From JAJPKK01 sp963844635 (GTDB taxonomy: Bacteria; Pseudomonadota; Alphaproteobacteria; Rhizobiales; Xanthobacteraceae), in the NCBI GenBank assembly GCA_963844635.1, contig CAWJPD010000003.1, forward strand, positions 372,001-436,000: a stretch of DNA of 64,000 nucleotides, written 5' to 3'. The position numbers were made by a program, and so were the translations under genes. Positions 57,763-64,000 of the stretch are shown here, piece by piece. A model generated the notes under the pieces. The model did not search any database, had not been told where the DNA came from, and worked only from the letters and a program-made list of their open reading frames with translations. Each line of letters opens with the position of its first letter. Positions within the stretch are counted from its first letter, which is position 1.

Positions 57763-57907
57763 ACCACGACAGTGCAAACCGTCACAGAGCGGTGGTGAGC
57801 CGGCGCGGTTGAGGTTACAACAGATAAGCGCGTCGGGCGGCACGACCCGGCCGCACAGAGGGAACGGCCGGGGATTGGCGTGGACGAGAGGCCACCGGAC
57901 GAATGAC

Positions 57908-58786
57908 ATGCTCGACATTCATCGCGTAGGCGTCATCGGCGCCGGTCAGATGGGCAATGGGATCGCGCATGTGTGCGCGCTCGCAGGTTTCAAGGTGGCG
58001 CTGAACGATGTTTCGGAGGAGCGCGCCAAGGCGAGCATCGCCACGATTAACGGCAATTTGGCGCGTCAGGTCGTCAAGAAAACGATCAGCGAAAGCGACC
58101 GCCAGGCAGCCCTTGGGCGCATCGGCGTCGCTGCCGATCTCGACGCGCTCGCCGACTGCGATCTCGTCATCGAGACCGCCGTCGAGAAGGAAGACGTGAA
58201 ACGCAAGATTCTCGCAGCGCTATGTCCGGTCCTGAAGTCCAACGCCATCCTCGCCACCAACACCTCCTCGCTCTCGATCACGCGGCTCGCGGCCTCCACC
58301 GATCGCCCGGAAAAATTCATCGGCTTGCATTTCATGAACCCCGCGCCGGTCATGGAACTCGTCGAGGTGATCCGCGGCATCGCGACCGACGACGTGACCT
58401 ACGAAACGGCCAAGAAATTCGTTGCCAAGCTGGGCAAGATCTATGCGGTGGCGGAGGATTTTCCTGCGTTCATTGTCAACCGCGTCCTGCTGCCGATGAT
58501 CAACGAAGCGATCTACACGCTTTACGAAGGAGTCGGCTCCGTTGATGCGATCGATACGGCGCTTCGGCTGGGCGCCCACCACCCGATGGGGCCGTTGGAA
58601 CTTGCCGATTTCATCGGCCTCGACACCTGCCTATCGGTGATGCAGGTGCTGCACGAAGGCCTTGCGGACAGCAAGTACCGGCCGTGCCCATTGCTCGTTA
58701 AATATGTCGAAGCGGGCTGGCTCGGTCGCAAAACCAAGCGCGGCTTCTACGATTATCGCGGCGACAAGCCAGTGCCGACCCGGTGA
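57908..58786 (+). CDS. 3-hydroxybutyryl-CoA (3-hydroxyacyl-CoA) dehydrogenase
   Basis: 292 residues. NAD-binding VGVIGAGQMGNGIAHVCALA GF, catalytic segment ILATNTSSLSITRLA, the active-site His and signature in FIGLHFMNPAPVMELVEVI, and EDFPAFIVNRVLLPMINEA IYTLYEG with the substrate loop LGAHHPMGPLELADFIGLD. It oxidises (S)-3-hydroxyacyl-CoA to 3-oxoacyl-CoA in fatty-acid or aromatic-acid beta-oxidation, or works in reverse in butyrate-type pathways. It follows etfBA on the same strand, a common pairing, but the 530-bp gap with the repeat array may allow separate control. Start ATG at 57908. Confidence 0.95.
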   Translation: MLDIHRVGVIGAGQMGNGIAHVCALAGFKVALNDVSEERAKASIATINGNLARQVVKKTISESDRQAALGRIGVAADLDALADCDLVIETAVEKEDVKRKILAALCPVLKSNAILATNTSSLSITRLAASTDRPEKFIGLHFMNPAPVMELVEVIRGIATDDVTYETAKKFVAKLGKIYAVAEDFPAFIVNRVLLPMINEAIYTLYEGVGSVDAIDTALRLGAHHPMGPLELADFIGLDTCLSVMQVLHEGLADSKYRPCPLLVKYVEAGWLGRKTKRGFYDYRGDKPVPTR

Positions 58787-58817
58787 ACCTCGACTTTGCC
58801 GGCGACGATCGGACTAA

Positions 58818-58911
58818 GGTCCCCGCGAAAATGAATAAATCGTTCCTGGGCAATTCTCCGCACGAACGTGACGGTTCCTGCCGAGAACCGGAGCAGTCAT
58901 TTTCGCAGGTA
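58818..58911. repeat. Element with inverted ends, family R4, copy 2
   Basis: GGTCCCCGCGAAAATGA at the left and GTCATTTTCGCAGGT at the right are inverted, imperfect copies. The interior matches the copy at 7834-7932. Located between two convergent genes, so it may also serve as a terminator. Confidence 0.68.
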
Positions 58912-58913
58912 GC

Positions 58914-59498
58914 CTAGCGTCCGAGCACCTCTTCAACGTGGTGCCGCACCAAATCGCCGTCGAGGAATGCGAGCACGGCCTGTTCCTGCGAGGCCGACCC
59001 ATCAGCGACAACGGTGGCGACGATGACATCGCAAGTGTCGTCGAAGGGATTGAAACCAAGCGACAGCAGCGATTTCGCCGAATGATCGGAGCCCCATGGA
59101 ACGGCGACCTTGTAGCCTCGGCTGCGGCCTTTCATCCAGTCCAGCGCAATAGGCCGGCCAGCGCCGAGCGTGGATTTGTCGCTGCCGACAAGCGAGATAT
59201 CGCTGATCCGATCGAGTTCCTCGTCGTCAGCCACGCCAACCTTACAATTGCAGAAGCCGATCTTCGGCCGCACATAAAGATTGATGTCATTCCCGCAATC
59301 AGCGGCCTTGCATTGAAAAGCCCAGCCTCCTCCCCACTCGTCGATGGGGAACGGCCACCCGACTTCGGTCCAGACCGGCAGGTGGCGCGAAGGCAGGTGT
59401 TGCGGATCGTCCGACGGCTTTGCGCCGAAGAAGGCTGCGTAGCCGCCAATCCCGGCGACCAGCACGAGGGCAGACAGGATTGCAATCCGCTTGCTCAT
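58914..59498 (-). CDS. Membrane-anchored or secreted hypothetical protein
   Basis: 194 residues. N-terminal membrane or signal segment MSKRIAILSALVLVAGIGGY AAFFG. The exported part has Trp-rich strands (VWTEVGWPFPIDEWGGGWAF) and four cysteines, two in QCKAADCGN and two in GFCNCKVG, which could form disulfides. The pattern WPFPIDEWGxGxAFxC..AxC is conserved in unnamed rhizobial proteins. No known enzymatic motif; C-terminal helix DLVRHHVEEVLGR. The start overlaps an upstream short open stretch. Confidence 0.7.
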   Translation of the reverse strand: MSKRIAILSALVLVAGIGGYAAFFGAKPSDDPQHLPSRHLPVWTEVGWPFPIDEWGGGWAFQCKAADCGNDINLYVRPKIGFCNCKVGVADDEELDRISDISLVGSDKSTLGAGRPIALDWMKGRSRGYKVAVPWGSDHSAKSLLSLGFNPFDDTCDVIVATVVADGSASQEQAVLAFLDGDLVRHHVEEVLGR

Positions 59499-59914
59499 GG
59501 CCGCTCTACCTGCCGTCGGCTCGCTTCAAACTCGGCTGCCTCCAGCAGATCATTCTGCGCCTCGCCCAAAACCAGCTGCGCCAGCAGTGTCGTCGTTCAG
59601 CGACCGCCTCCAGCCAAATCGATTGGGATCCGGCTTGTTTGCGACAACCCGAGAGTCATGTGGGGCGCTGCGGCAGTCTCGGCTACTCATATCACATAGT
59701 CATAAAGCGAGCCTCGGAATGATGGTAATAGCATAATTCTGGCCTGTCGCGGGTTTTCTCGCCCTCGGCGAGGTGGTGTCGCGCTTCCTTGACCTGATTC
59801 GGATTGAGCTTCGGCTCCCTCCAATCCTGACAGTTTGCAGGCGCGATCGCGCAGCCTTCACGCGTGAGCCTTCAATCCCGCCGACGTCATCAGCTCTTCG
59901 ATCAAATCGCAAAA
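59499..59914. other. Intergenic region without a supported gene
   Basis: About 415 bp. A short reverse-strand frame (start near 59660, overlapping the next gene at ATGA) is interrupted by TGA after 20 codons. No ribosome-binding site, repeat or RNA was recognised. Confidence 0.45.
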
Positions 59915-59938
59915 AGGCTGGGCAGACCTGCCCAGCCT
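59915..59938 (-). terminator. Intrinsic terminator of the 59972-60616 gene
   Basis: The inverted repeat AGGCTGGGCA / TGCCCAGCCT with a 4-base loop is followed on the reverse strand by TTTTT. Located 34 bp past the stop codon. Confidence 0.85.
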
Positions 59939-59971
59939 CTCACAGCGTTCAGCCTTCCGTTCGCGCGGCGA

Positions 59972-60616
59972 TCAGCGCACGCAGAGCGGGCCGACGCACA
60001 CGATCGGTGGCGGACGCACGACGACGACCGGCGGCGCGGCAACGACAACCGGCGCGGGAGCCACCACCACCGGTGCCGCCACCTCGAGGCCCTCGTCGAA
60101 GAACTCGACGTCGGCGACATAGGGCGGTGGTCCGGCATAGGGCTGGTCGTAGAAATACCAGGCACCGTTCACTTCATACCAATAACCGTAGCGGCCGAAA
60201 CGCTCTTCGTGATGCCAACGGCCGCCACCCCAGATTTCCCGCTCCCGCGGGCTGAAGCTGACGATTTCGCGGCGACCGGCGAAGCCGGTGTGAAAACTGT
60301 AGCCGCGCTCGCCGATGACACGAACCGGATGCGGTCCGCCCGGTCCGGGATGCACTCCGGGAGGCCCGGGCGGATGAAACTGCGCCGCGGGGCCTGGGCC
60401 GTGCGGGGGCACTCCGCGAGGCGGCGGCCCCCCCGGTCCATTCAGATGCTGTTGTTGCACGCCCTGCGGCCCGGGATGGCCCTGTTGGCCCGGAGGCGGT
60501 TTGTGGTTCTGATTGTTGTTTGGCGGCGGTTGCTGCGCCAGCGCTGAGAACGAAACAGCGGTCAACAATGCAGCGAATGTAACGGTGAGTCTATCGGCTC
60601 TGCCCATCTGTCCCAT
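59972..60616 (-). CDS. Secreted Pro/Gly/His-rich protein
   Basis: About 214 residues. Signal peptide MGQMGRADRLTVTFAALLTA to about SALAQ; an ATG three codons in (60607) may be the true start. A long low-complexity region (PGQQGHPGPQGVQQQ, PPGPPGVHPGPGGPH) leads to a folded part, ERGYSFHTGFAGRREIVSFS and WHHEERFGRYGYWYEVNGAW YFYDQPYAGPP, then a Val/Ala/Pro tail and a final disulfide-sized CVGPLC. The YWYEVNGAWYFY motif recurs in small rhizobial envelope proteins. Probably cell-envelope associated; the His-rich linker could bind metal. Confidence 0.75.
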   Translation of the reverse strand: MGQMGRADRLTVTFAALLTAVSFSALAQQPPPNNNQNHKPPPGQQGHPGPQGVQQQHLNGPGGPPPRGVPPHGPGPAAQFHPPGPPGVHPGPGGPHPVRVIGERGYSFHTGFAGRREIVSFSPREREIWGGGRWHHEERFGRYGYWYEVNGAWYFYDQPYAGPPPYVADVEFFDEGLEVAAPVVVAPAPVVVAAPPVVVVRPPPIVCVGPLCVR

Positions 60617-60760
60617 CCCTTGTCGAACCCTAGAATTTCGGAAACCTTGTCGCGTTTCGAAGCGCGCGTATCAAAGTGGTTAAAGTTGAGCCTGAGCCGC
60701 AGGGGCTTGTCAACTGCTATACCTCTCAACAGGGTTCGTTTATGCGTCGCGCTGGTATTA

Positions 60761-61528
60761 TCAGGCCGACGGCGTATTTTTGTCCGAGATCGCACGTCGC
60801 AATGATGCAATTCCGCCAAATATCCGCCACAGCGCAAAGTCGCCCATGGAACGCGTTGCACACCCGCGCGGCCGGCGATACAGGCCGACATGCACCGCGA
60901 ACACCATCAGGCCGGTGAAGAGCGCCGCAAAAATCACGTCGGAAAGGAAATGCCCGCCCGCAACCAATCGCGCCATCGCAACCAACGTTACATAAACAGC
61001 GACGCCGGCGAGCGCGAGATAACGCCATGGAGGGGGCAGCACCAATGCCGGTGCCGCGAGCCAGGTTGCCGATGAGACTTCACCGGAGACGAACGAACAG
61101 TTTGAAACGCAGGCGCCCCGCGGGTCCCACCAGGGTTTGAACGCAAGGTCGCCACCGAACTCGGTCACGGCTGCCGGTCGTGGCCGCGCCCAGTGTTCCT
61201 TCAACGCGGTGTTAACCAGCAGCCCGGGTCCGAGCACCAGCGTGAGCACGACGAACAGCGCCGCCTGCACCGGCATGATGGGCCGCATCCTCGGACGGAT
61301 CACCGCCATCGCGAGCGCGACCGCCGCCGGAGCGACGGCGGCAGCAACGACGATAGGGCCGGTTTGCCGCACCAGCATCAGCACGCGAAACAAGGGACCG
61401 TCATGATGGCGCCCGGCCCATGCCAACAGGGCGGCGGACACCTGAAGATCGATCTCTGGATCGATCGTGAATACACCGGCCGCCGCGAGGGCGAGTGCGA
61501 CGAGCACGATGAAAGAGGCGCGGCCCAC
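60761..61528 (-). CDS. PAP2-superfamily membrane phosphatase
   Basis: 255 residues with about six membrane segments. Catalytic motifs: C1 KEHWARPRP (K-x6-R-P), C2 SFVSGE (Ser-Gly, with Glu where SGH is typical) and C3 ARLVAGGHFLSD (R-x5-H-x3-D). The family dephosphorylates lipid phosphates such as undecaprenyl pyrophosphate, lipid A or phosphatidate at the periplasmic face. The C2 His is assigned to phosphate-bond cleavage, so the Glu is notable, although this SGE variant recurs in rhizobial members. It ends 16 bp before the alcohol-dehydrogenase stop upstream. Confidence 0.88.
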   Translation of the reverse strand: MGRASFIVLVALALAAAGVFTIDPEIDLQVSAALLAWAGRHHDGPLFRVLMLVRQTGPIVVAAAVAPAAVALAMAVIRPRMRPIMPVQAALFVVLTLVLGPGLLVNTALKEHWARPRPAAVTEFGGDLAFKPWWDPRGACVSNCSFVSGEVSSATWLAAPALVLPPPWRYLALAGVAVYVTLVAMARLVAGGHFLSDVIFAALFTGLMVFAVHVGLYRRPRGCATRSMGDFALWRIFGGIASLRRAISDKNTPSA

Positions 61529-61544
61529 CGAACGTTGCCCCGCG

Positions 61545-62654
61545 CTATTGCCACGGCATCAGCGACGCATGGATCACGTCCTTCACTCCCTCGCCGCCGA
61601 CCGAGTGGATGGCAAGGTCGACGTCCTTCAGTCCGAATGTGTGAGTGGTGACGAGATCAAGCGGGAACCGCTTCGACGCAAGCTGCGCCAGCGCCAGCTC
61701 GCAGGCCTTGAAGCTGTGCCCGCGCGCGCATTTGATGGTGATGTATTTCACTGTCACCCTTGCCAGCGGGAAATTGGGAAAATCCGTCAGCTCGCCCTGC
61801 ACCACCAGCGTGCCGGCTTTTCGCTTGAGCGCCTCAACGCCGAGCAGCACCGGCATCGTGCCCGCGCCTGCGGTGCAGTCGAGCACGACGTCGACGCCCT
61901 TGCCGCCGGTGATCTCCTTGATGCGGGCGAGCGGATCGTCCTTCTGCACGTCGATAACATGGTCGGCGCCGAGCTTCTTGGCGACCTCCATGCGCGCCGC
62001 ATCCTTGGTCGTGCCGGTGACGATGATGAGGGAGGCGCCCGCGTGCTTGCAGATCACCGTCTGAGACAAGCCCTGCTGGCCCGGGCCCTGGATCAAAACT
62101 TTGGAGTCGTATCCGACCCCGCCATCGAACAGCGACCACTCGATGCCATTCGACATCGGCGTGACGAGGCCGGCGAGTTCCGCGGAAACACCTTTCGGGA
62201 CGTGGTGGATCACCGCGTTCCACGGCAGGTACACGTATTGGGCAAAGCCGCCCCAAAGATGCGGCGCCTTTTCCGCCGAGGTGTAGCCGTAGCGGATGGC
62301 GTCAGGGTTGTAGCGCCAATCGGTGTTCTCGCAATGCCGGTACTGGCCGAGATGGCACCACTCGCATTTGCCGCATGACACATAATGCTCCACGAAGACG
62401 AGGTCGCCTTCCTTGAAGCCTTTGCGCCGTGTGAATTCGCGGCCGGCCTTGGCGATGGTACCGATGTTCTCGTGTCCCATGATGACCGGCGCCGCCGACG
62501 GCGGATGCTTGTAGAGTTTCACGTCGGTGCCGCAGATGCCGGCGACCTCCATCTTCATCAGGGCCGCATCTTCCGGTACGTCCGGCATCGGGAATTCGCG
62601 AAATTCCGTCTTGCTCGGACCAGTCCGCACGGCGGCCTGCACCATCTCTGCCAC
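61545..62654 (-). CDS. Zinc-dependent alcohol dehydrogenase (MDR family)
   Basis: About 369 residues. Catalytic-zinc ligand in VAGICGTDVKLYKH and the GHE segment (IMGHENIGTIAKAG); structural zinc CGKCEWCHLGQYRHC with four Cys. The NAD domain is VLIQGPGQQGLSQTVICKHA GA (GxGxxG). I start at GTG 62654, which has GGAGAG six bases before it; the ATG at 62645 is nine bases later. The family oxidises alcohols or reduces aldehydes; the long loop YTSAEKAPHLWGGFAQYVYL and the substrate side suggest no close match to a named enzyme. Intact. Confidence 0.9.
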   Translation of the reverse strand: MAEMVQAAVRTGPSKTEFREFPMPDVPEDAALMKMEVAGICGTDVKLYKHPPSAAPVIMGHENIGTIAKAGREFTRRKGFKEGDLVFVEHYVSCGKCEWCHLGQYRHCENTDWRYNPDAIRYGYTSAEKAPHLWGGFAQYVYLPWNAVIHHVPKGVSAELAGLVTPMSNGIEWSLFDGGVGYDSKVLIQGPGQQGLSQTVICKHAGASLIIVTGTTKDAARMEVAKKLGADHVIDVQKDDPLARIKEITGGKGVDVVLDCTAGAGTMPVLLGVEALKRKAGTLVVQGELTDFPNFPLARVTVKYITIKCARGHSFKACELALAQLASKRFPLDLVTTHTFGLKDVDLAIHSVGGEGVKDVIHASLMPWQ

Positions 62655-62944
62655 GGAAGTCTCTCCAAGCTTTTCGCCAGTGCGCCGCCTGCCCACGAAG
62701 TTCGTAGCGACGGATCGCGAGCCCAACGGATTTGGCGATGCGTTCTTCGGCGGAGGCGTGCTCTAGCATTGCGGGACGACATTGCGCAAATTGATAAGGG
62801 CGGCGCGCTCTGCCCAACCAGCGCAGATCACGCGTCTGCGGCCATCGGCTCCGTCACCGCGCGCTTCAGCCGCCGAGTTATGGCTTAATCAGATTACTGC
62901 CAGCCCCACGCTTCAAACGCGGCGAACAGCATGCGAAATGTGAT

Positions 62945-63019
62945 TGGAGGCCCGACTTGGAATTGAACCAAGCTTCAGGACCATGCACGGTCCTTGCGTA
63001 GCCTCTCCGCCACCGGGCC
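62945..63019 (-). tRNA. tRNA-Cys-like gene (GCA), aberrant anticodon loop
   Basis: The reverse strand begins GGCCCGG, pairing with TCGGGCC, followed by T and an encoded CCA. The D-arm GCGGAGAGGCTACGC and T-arm CTTGGTTCAATTCCAAG are canonical, and the 5' half closely resembles rhizobial tRNA-Cys. The anticodon arm AGGACCGTGCATGGTCCT contains GCA after a T, but pairs with a 6- or 8-base loop rather than 7. One indel would restore a normal loop; as written it could be a pseudo-tRNA. 75 nt including CCA. Confidence 0.65.
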
Positions 63020-63130
63020 ATGGCCTCGTATGGCACGGCCGCCGACGGCTGATCAAGCGACGGCCGCTCCCATCGTCAATCCTGGTTAACTTCGGCTGGC
63101 GGCGCGCCGTCGCCAAACGCGCACATCAAA

Positions 63131-63168
63131 GGAAGGGCGGGTCGAAGCCCGATGGATGCCGCCCTTCC
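63131..63168 (-). terminator. Intrinsic terminator of the alpha/beta hydrolase gene
   Basis: GGAAGGGCGG and CCGCCCTTCC form a 10-bp stem with an 18-base loop; the reverse strand continues TTTGATG. Located 11 bp past the hydrolase stop. Confidence 0.72.
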
Positions 63169-63178
63169 TTCACTTCAC

Positions 63179-64000
63179 TCAGGACAGCACGGCCGGTGGC
63201 ATGCTGAGGAACGATGCCATGACATGGTTCGCCATGTGCCGGTTCTTCGAATAGCCGATGCTATGGGCGACGTTCGGCAGAATTACGAACTGCCGGTCGC
63301 CGTTGGGGAGCTGCTTGAAGAAGGCGAGCAGGTCGTCATTGGTCGAGATGCCGTCATGGTCGCCGCGCAACATCAACACCGGGCCCAGCACTTTGGTGGG
63401 ATCGACCACCGGCAGCTTCGAGGTCATGTCGAGGTAGGTCCCGGTCGGAACCTGATCGCCGTATTGCAGCTCGAGATCGGCCAGCGCTTCGGCGACGGAG
63501 GGATCGTAGGCGCTCGGCAACCCATCGCGCGTGAAGATCGAGCGGATCATCGCGCGGTCCCGCAGCCGCGTGTTGTGAGTTTTGTAGAAATCCAGCTGCT
63601 TGGCGCGTTCCTTCAGCGTTGGGGCGTCGTCCCCCTTGTACGTGAATGCGGCGACGACGAGCCGATCGACGCTTTCGGGCTGCACCTGCGCAAAAGCACC
63701 GGCCCGCAATCCGCCAGATGATGTGCCGTAGAAATGGAACTTGGTCCGTCCGGTTTCCTTGGCCACCAGCGGCGCCACTGCCTTGAGGTCCTCGACGCCG
63801 CTCGCAATGTCGGAATTCCCCGAGGTGCGCGAAGACTTGCCGTAGCCCTCGTGGTCCATCGTCCACACGTCGTAGCCGAGCCGGGCGAACTCGTTCATCA
63901 TCGAGTAATCGGCCCCGCCCGGCACCGTGAGGTCGTAGCTCGACAGGGCGGCGTTCGAGGAGCCGTGCACCAAAAACAGCACCGGCTTCGAGGGGCCACC
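63179..64000 (-). CDS. Alpha/beta hydrolase, C-terminal part (cut by window edge)
   Basis: Open to the window end (first visible codons GGPSKPVLFLVHGSSN). The oxyanion-hole strand is LFLVHGSSN, the nucleophile elbow is FYGTSSGGLRAG (G-T-S-S-G), the acid is in LMLRGDHDGISTND and the catalytic His in ILPNVAHSIGYSKNRH. YDVWTMDHEGYGKSSRT is a typical second-strand motif. At least 273 residues; the N terminus, possibly with a signal peptide, lies outside. The broad family includes esterases, haloperoxidase-like and epoxide hydrolases; the substrate cannot be assigned. The intrinsic terminator follows at 63131-63168. Confidence 0.88.
   Translation of the reverse strand, partial: GGPSKPVLFLVHGSSNAALSSYDLTVPGGADYSMMNEFARLGYDVWTMDHEGYGKSSRTSGNSDIASGVEDLKAVAPLVAKETGRTKFHFYGTSSGGLRAGAFAQVQPESVDRLVVAAFTYKGDDAPTLKERAKQLDFYKTHNTRLRDRAMIRSIFTRDGLPSAYDPSVAEALADLELQYGDQVPTGTYLDMTSKLPVVDPTKVLGPVLMLRGDHDGISTNDDLLAFFKQLPNGDRQFVILPNVAHSIGYSKNRHMANHVMASFLSMPPAVLS

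Noticed and set aside
59499..59660. Short coupled ORF upstream of the gene at 58914 (stop overlaps its start as ATGA)
   Set aside because: It is interrupted by TGA after about 20 codons and too short to judge.
62944..63207. Short + strand frame over the tRNA-Cys-like gene
   Set aside because: Composition is explained by antisense of the tRNA and terminator; no protein likeness.

Overview
The window is GC-rich DNA from an alphaproteobacterium, most likely a member of the Hyphomicrobiales close to Bradyrhizobium and its relatives. The grounds are high G/C at third codon positions, two solute-binding proteins of the ABC_sub_bind family plus Liv-type and TctC-type binding proteins, a Rieske oxygenase, a fused indolepyruvate ferredoxin oxidoreductase, a DUF6152 protein, and a high density of intergenic hairpin repeats. 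No phage, plasmid or IS transposase module is visible.

Layout. 1-5 kb: 5' part of a cytochrome P450 gene, a small DUF2188-like protein, fumC, and a heavily frameshifted secreted cytochrome-c/beta-propeller gene. 5-10.4 kb: a DUF6152 protein, a PhoP/PhoQ-like two-component pair, a degenerate thermonuclease-like protein and an M48 lipoprotein protease. 10.5-18.8 kb: two ABC-type binding proteins, a secreted protein of unknown function, a cupin, a Rieske oxygenase and a DUF1800/DUF1501 pair. 19-24.4 kb: an accessory region with a TIR-NB-ARC-TPR protein, a tandem duplication carrying twin PsiF-like genes, and a decayed gene of an unrecognised family. 24.6-34 kb: secreted proteins, a TPR/ATP-grasp fusion, a bicupin, a CitE-like lyase and a TctC receptor. 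34-36 kb: signalling genes (receiver, histidine-phosphotransfer fragment, PilZ). 36-44 kb: indolepyruvate oxidoreductase, haloacid dehalogenase, ahcY, a RidA-like protein and murC. 44.8-51.7 kb: a complete branched-chain-amino-acid-type ABC transporter with a thiamine-diphosphate enzyme. 52-64 kb: a TPR protein, an epimerase, a HIG1-like protein with a cobalamin adenosyltransferase, etfBA with 3-hydroxybutyryl-CoA dehydrogenase, a PAP2 phosphatase, an alcohol dehydrogenase, a tRNA-Cys-like gene and an alpha/beta hydrolase.

Metabolic theme. Uptake (Liv, TctC, ABC_sub_bind), ring hydroxylation (Rieske), 2-oxo-acid oxidation or decarboxylation (indolepyruvate oxidoreductase, TPP enzyme), CoA-ester oxidation (ETF, hydroxyacyl-CoA dehydrogenase) and AdoHcy recycling fit a soil organism that uses aromatic and organic acids. 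This is inference from families; no single pathway is complete here.

Two features stand out. First, a modular intergenic repeat built from up to three hairpins (called A, B and C here) occurs about eleven times. One copy sits in one arm of a tandem duplication whose other arm lacks it, giving a filled and an empty site; another copy has module C amplified five times at an exact 61-bp period. Second, many genes, including the usually essential murC and ahcY, carry single-base indels in short homopolymers while the encoded protein stays intact on both sides. This looks mostly like residual sequencing or assembly error, so 'broken' genes should be read with care.
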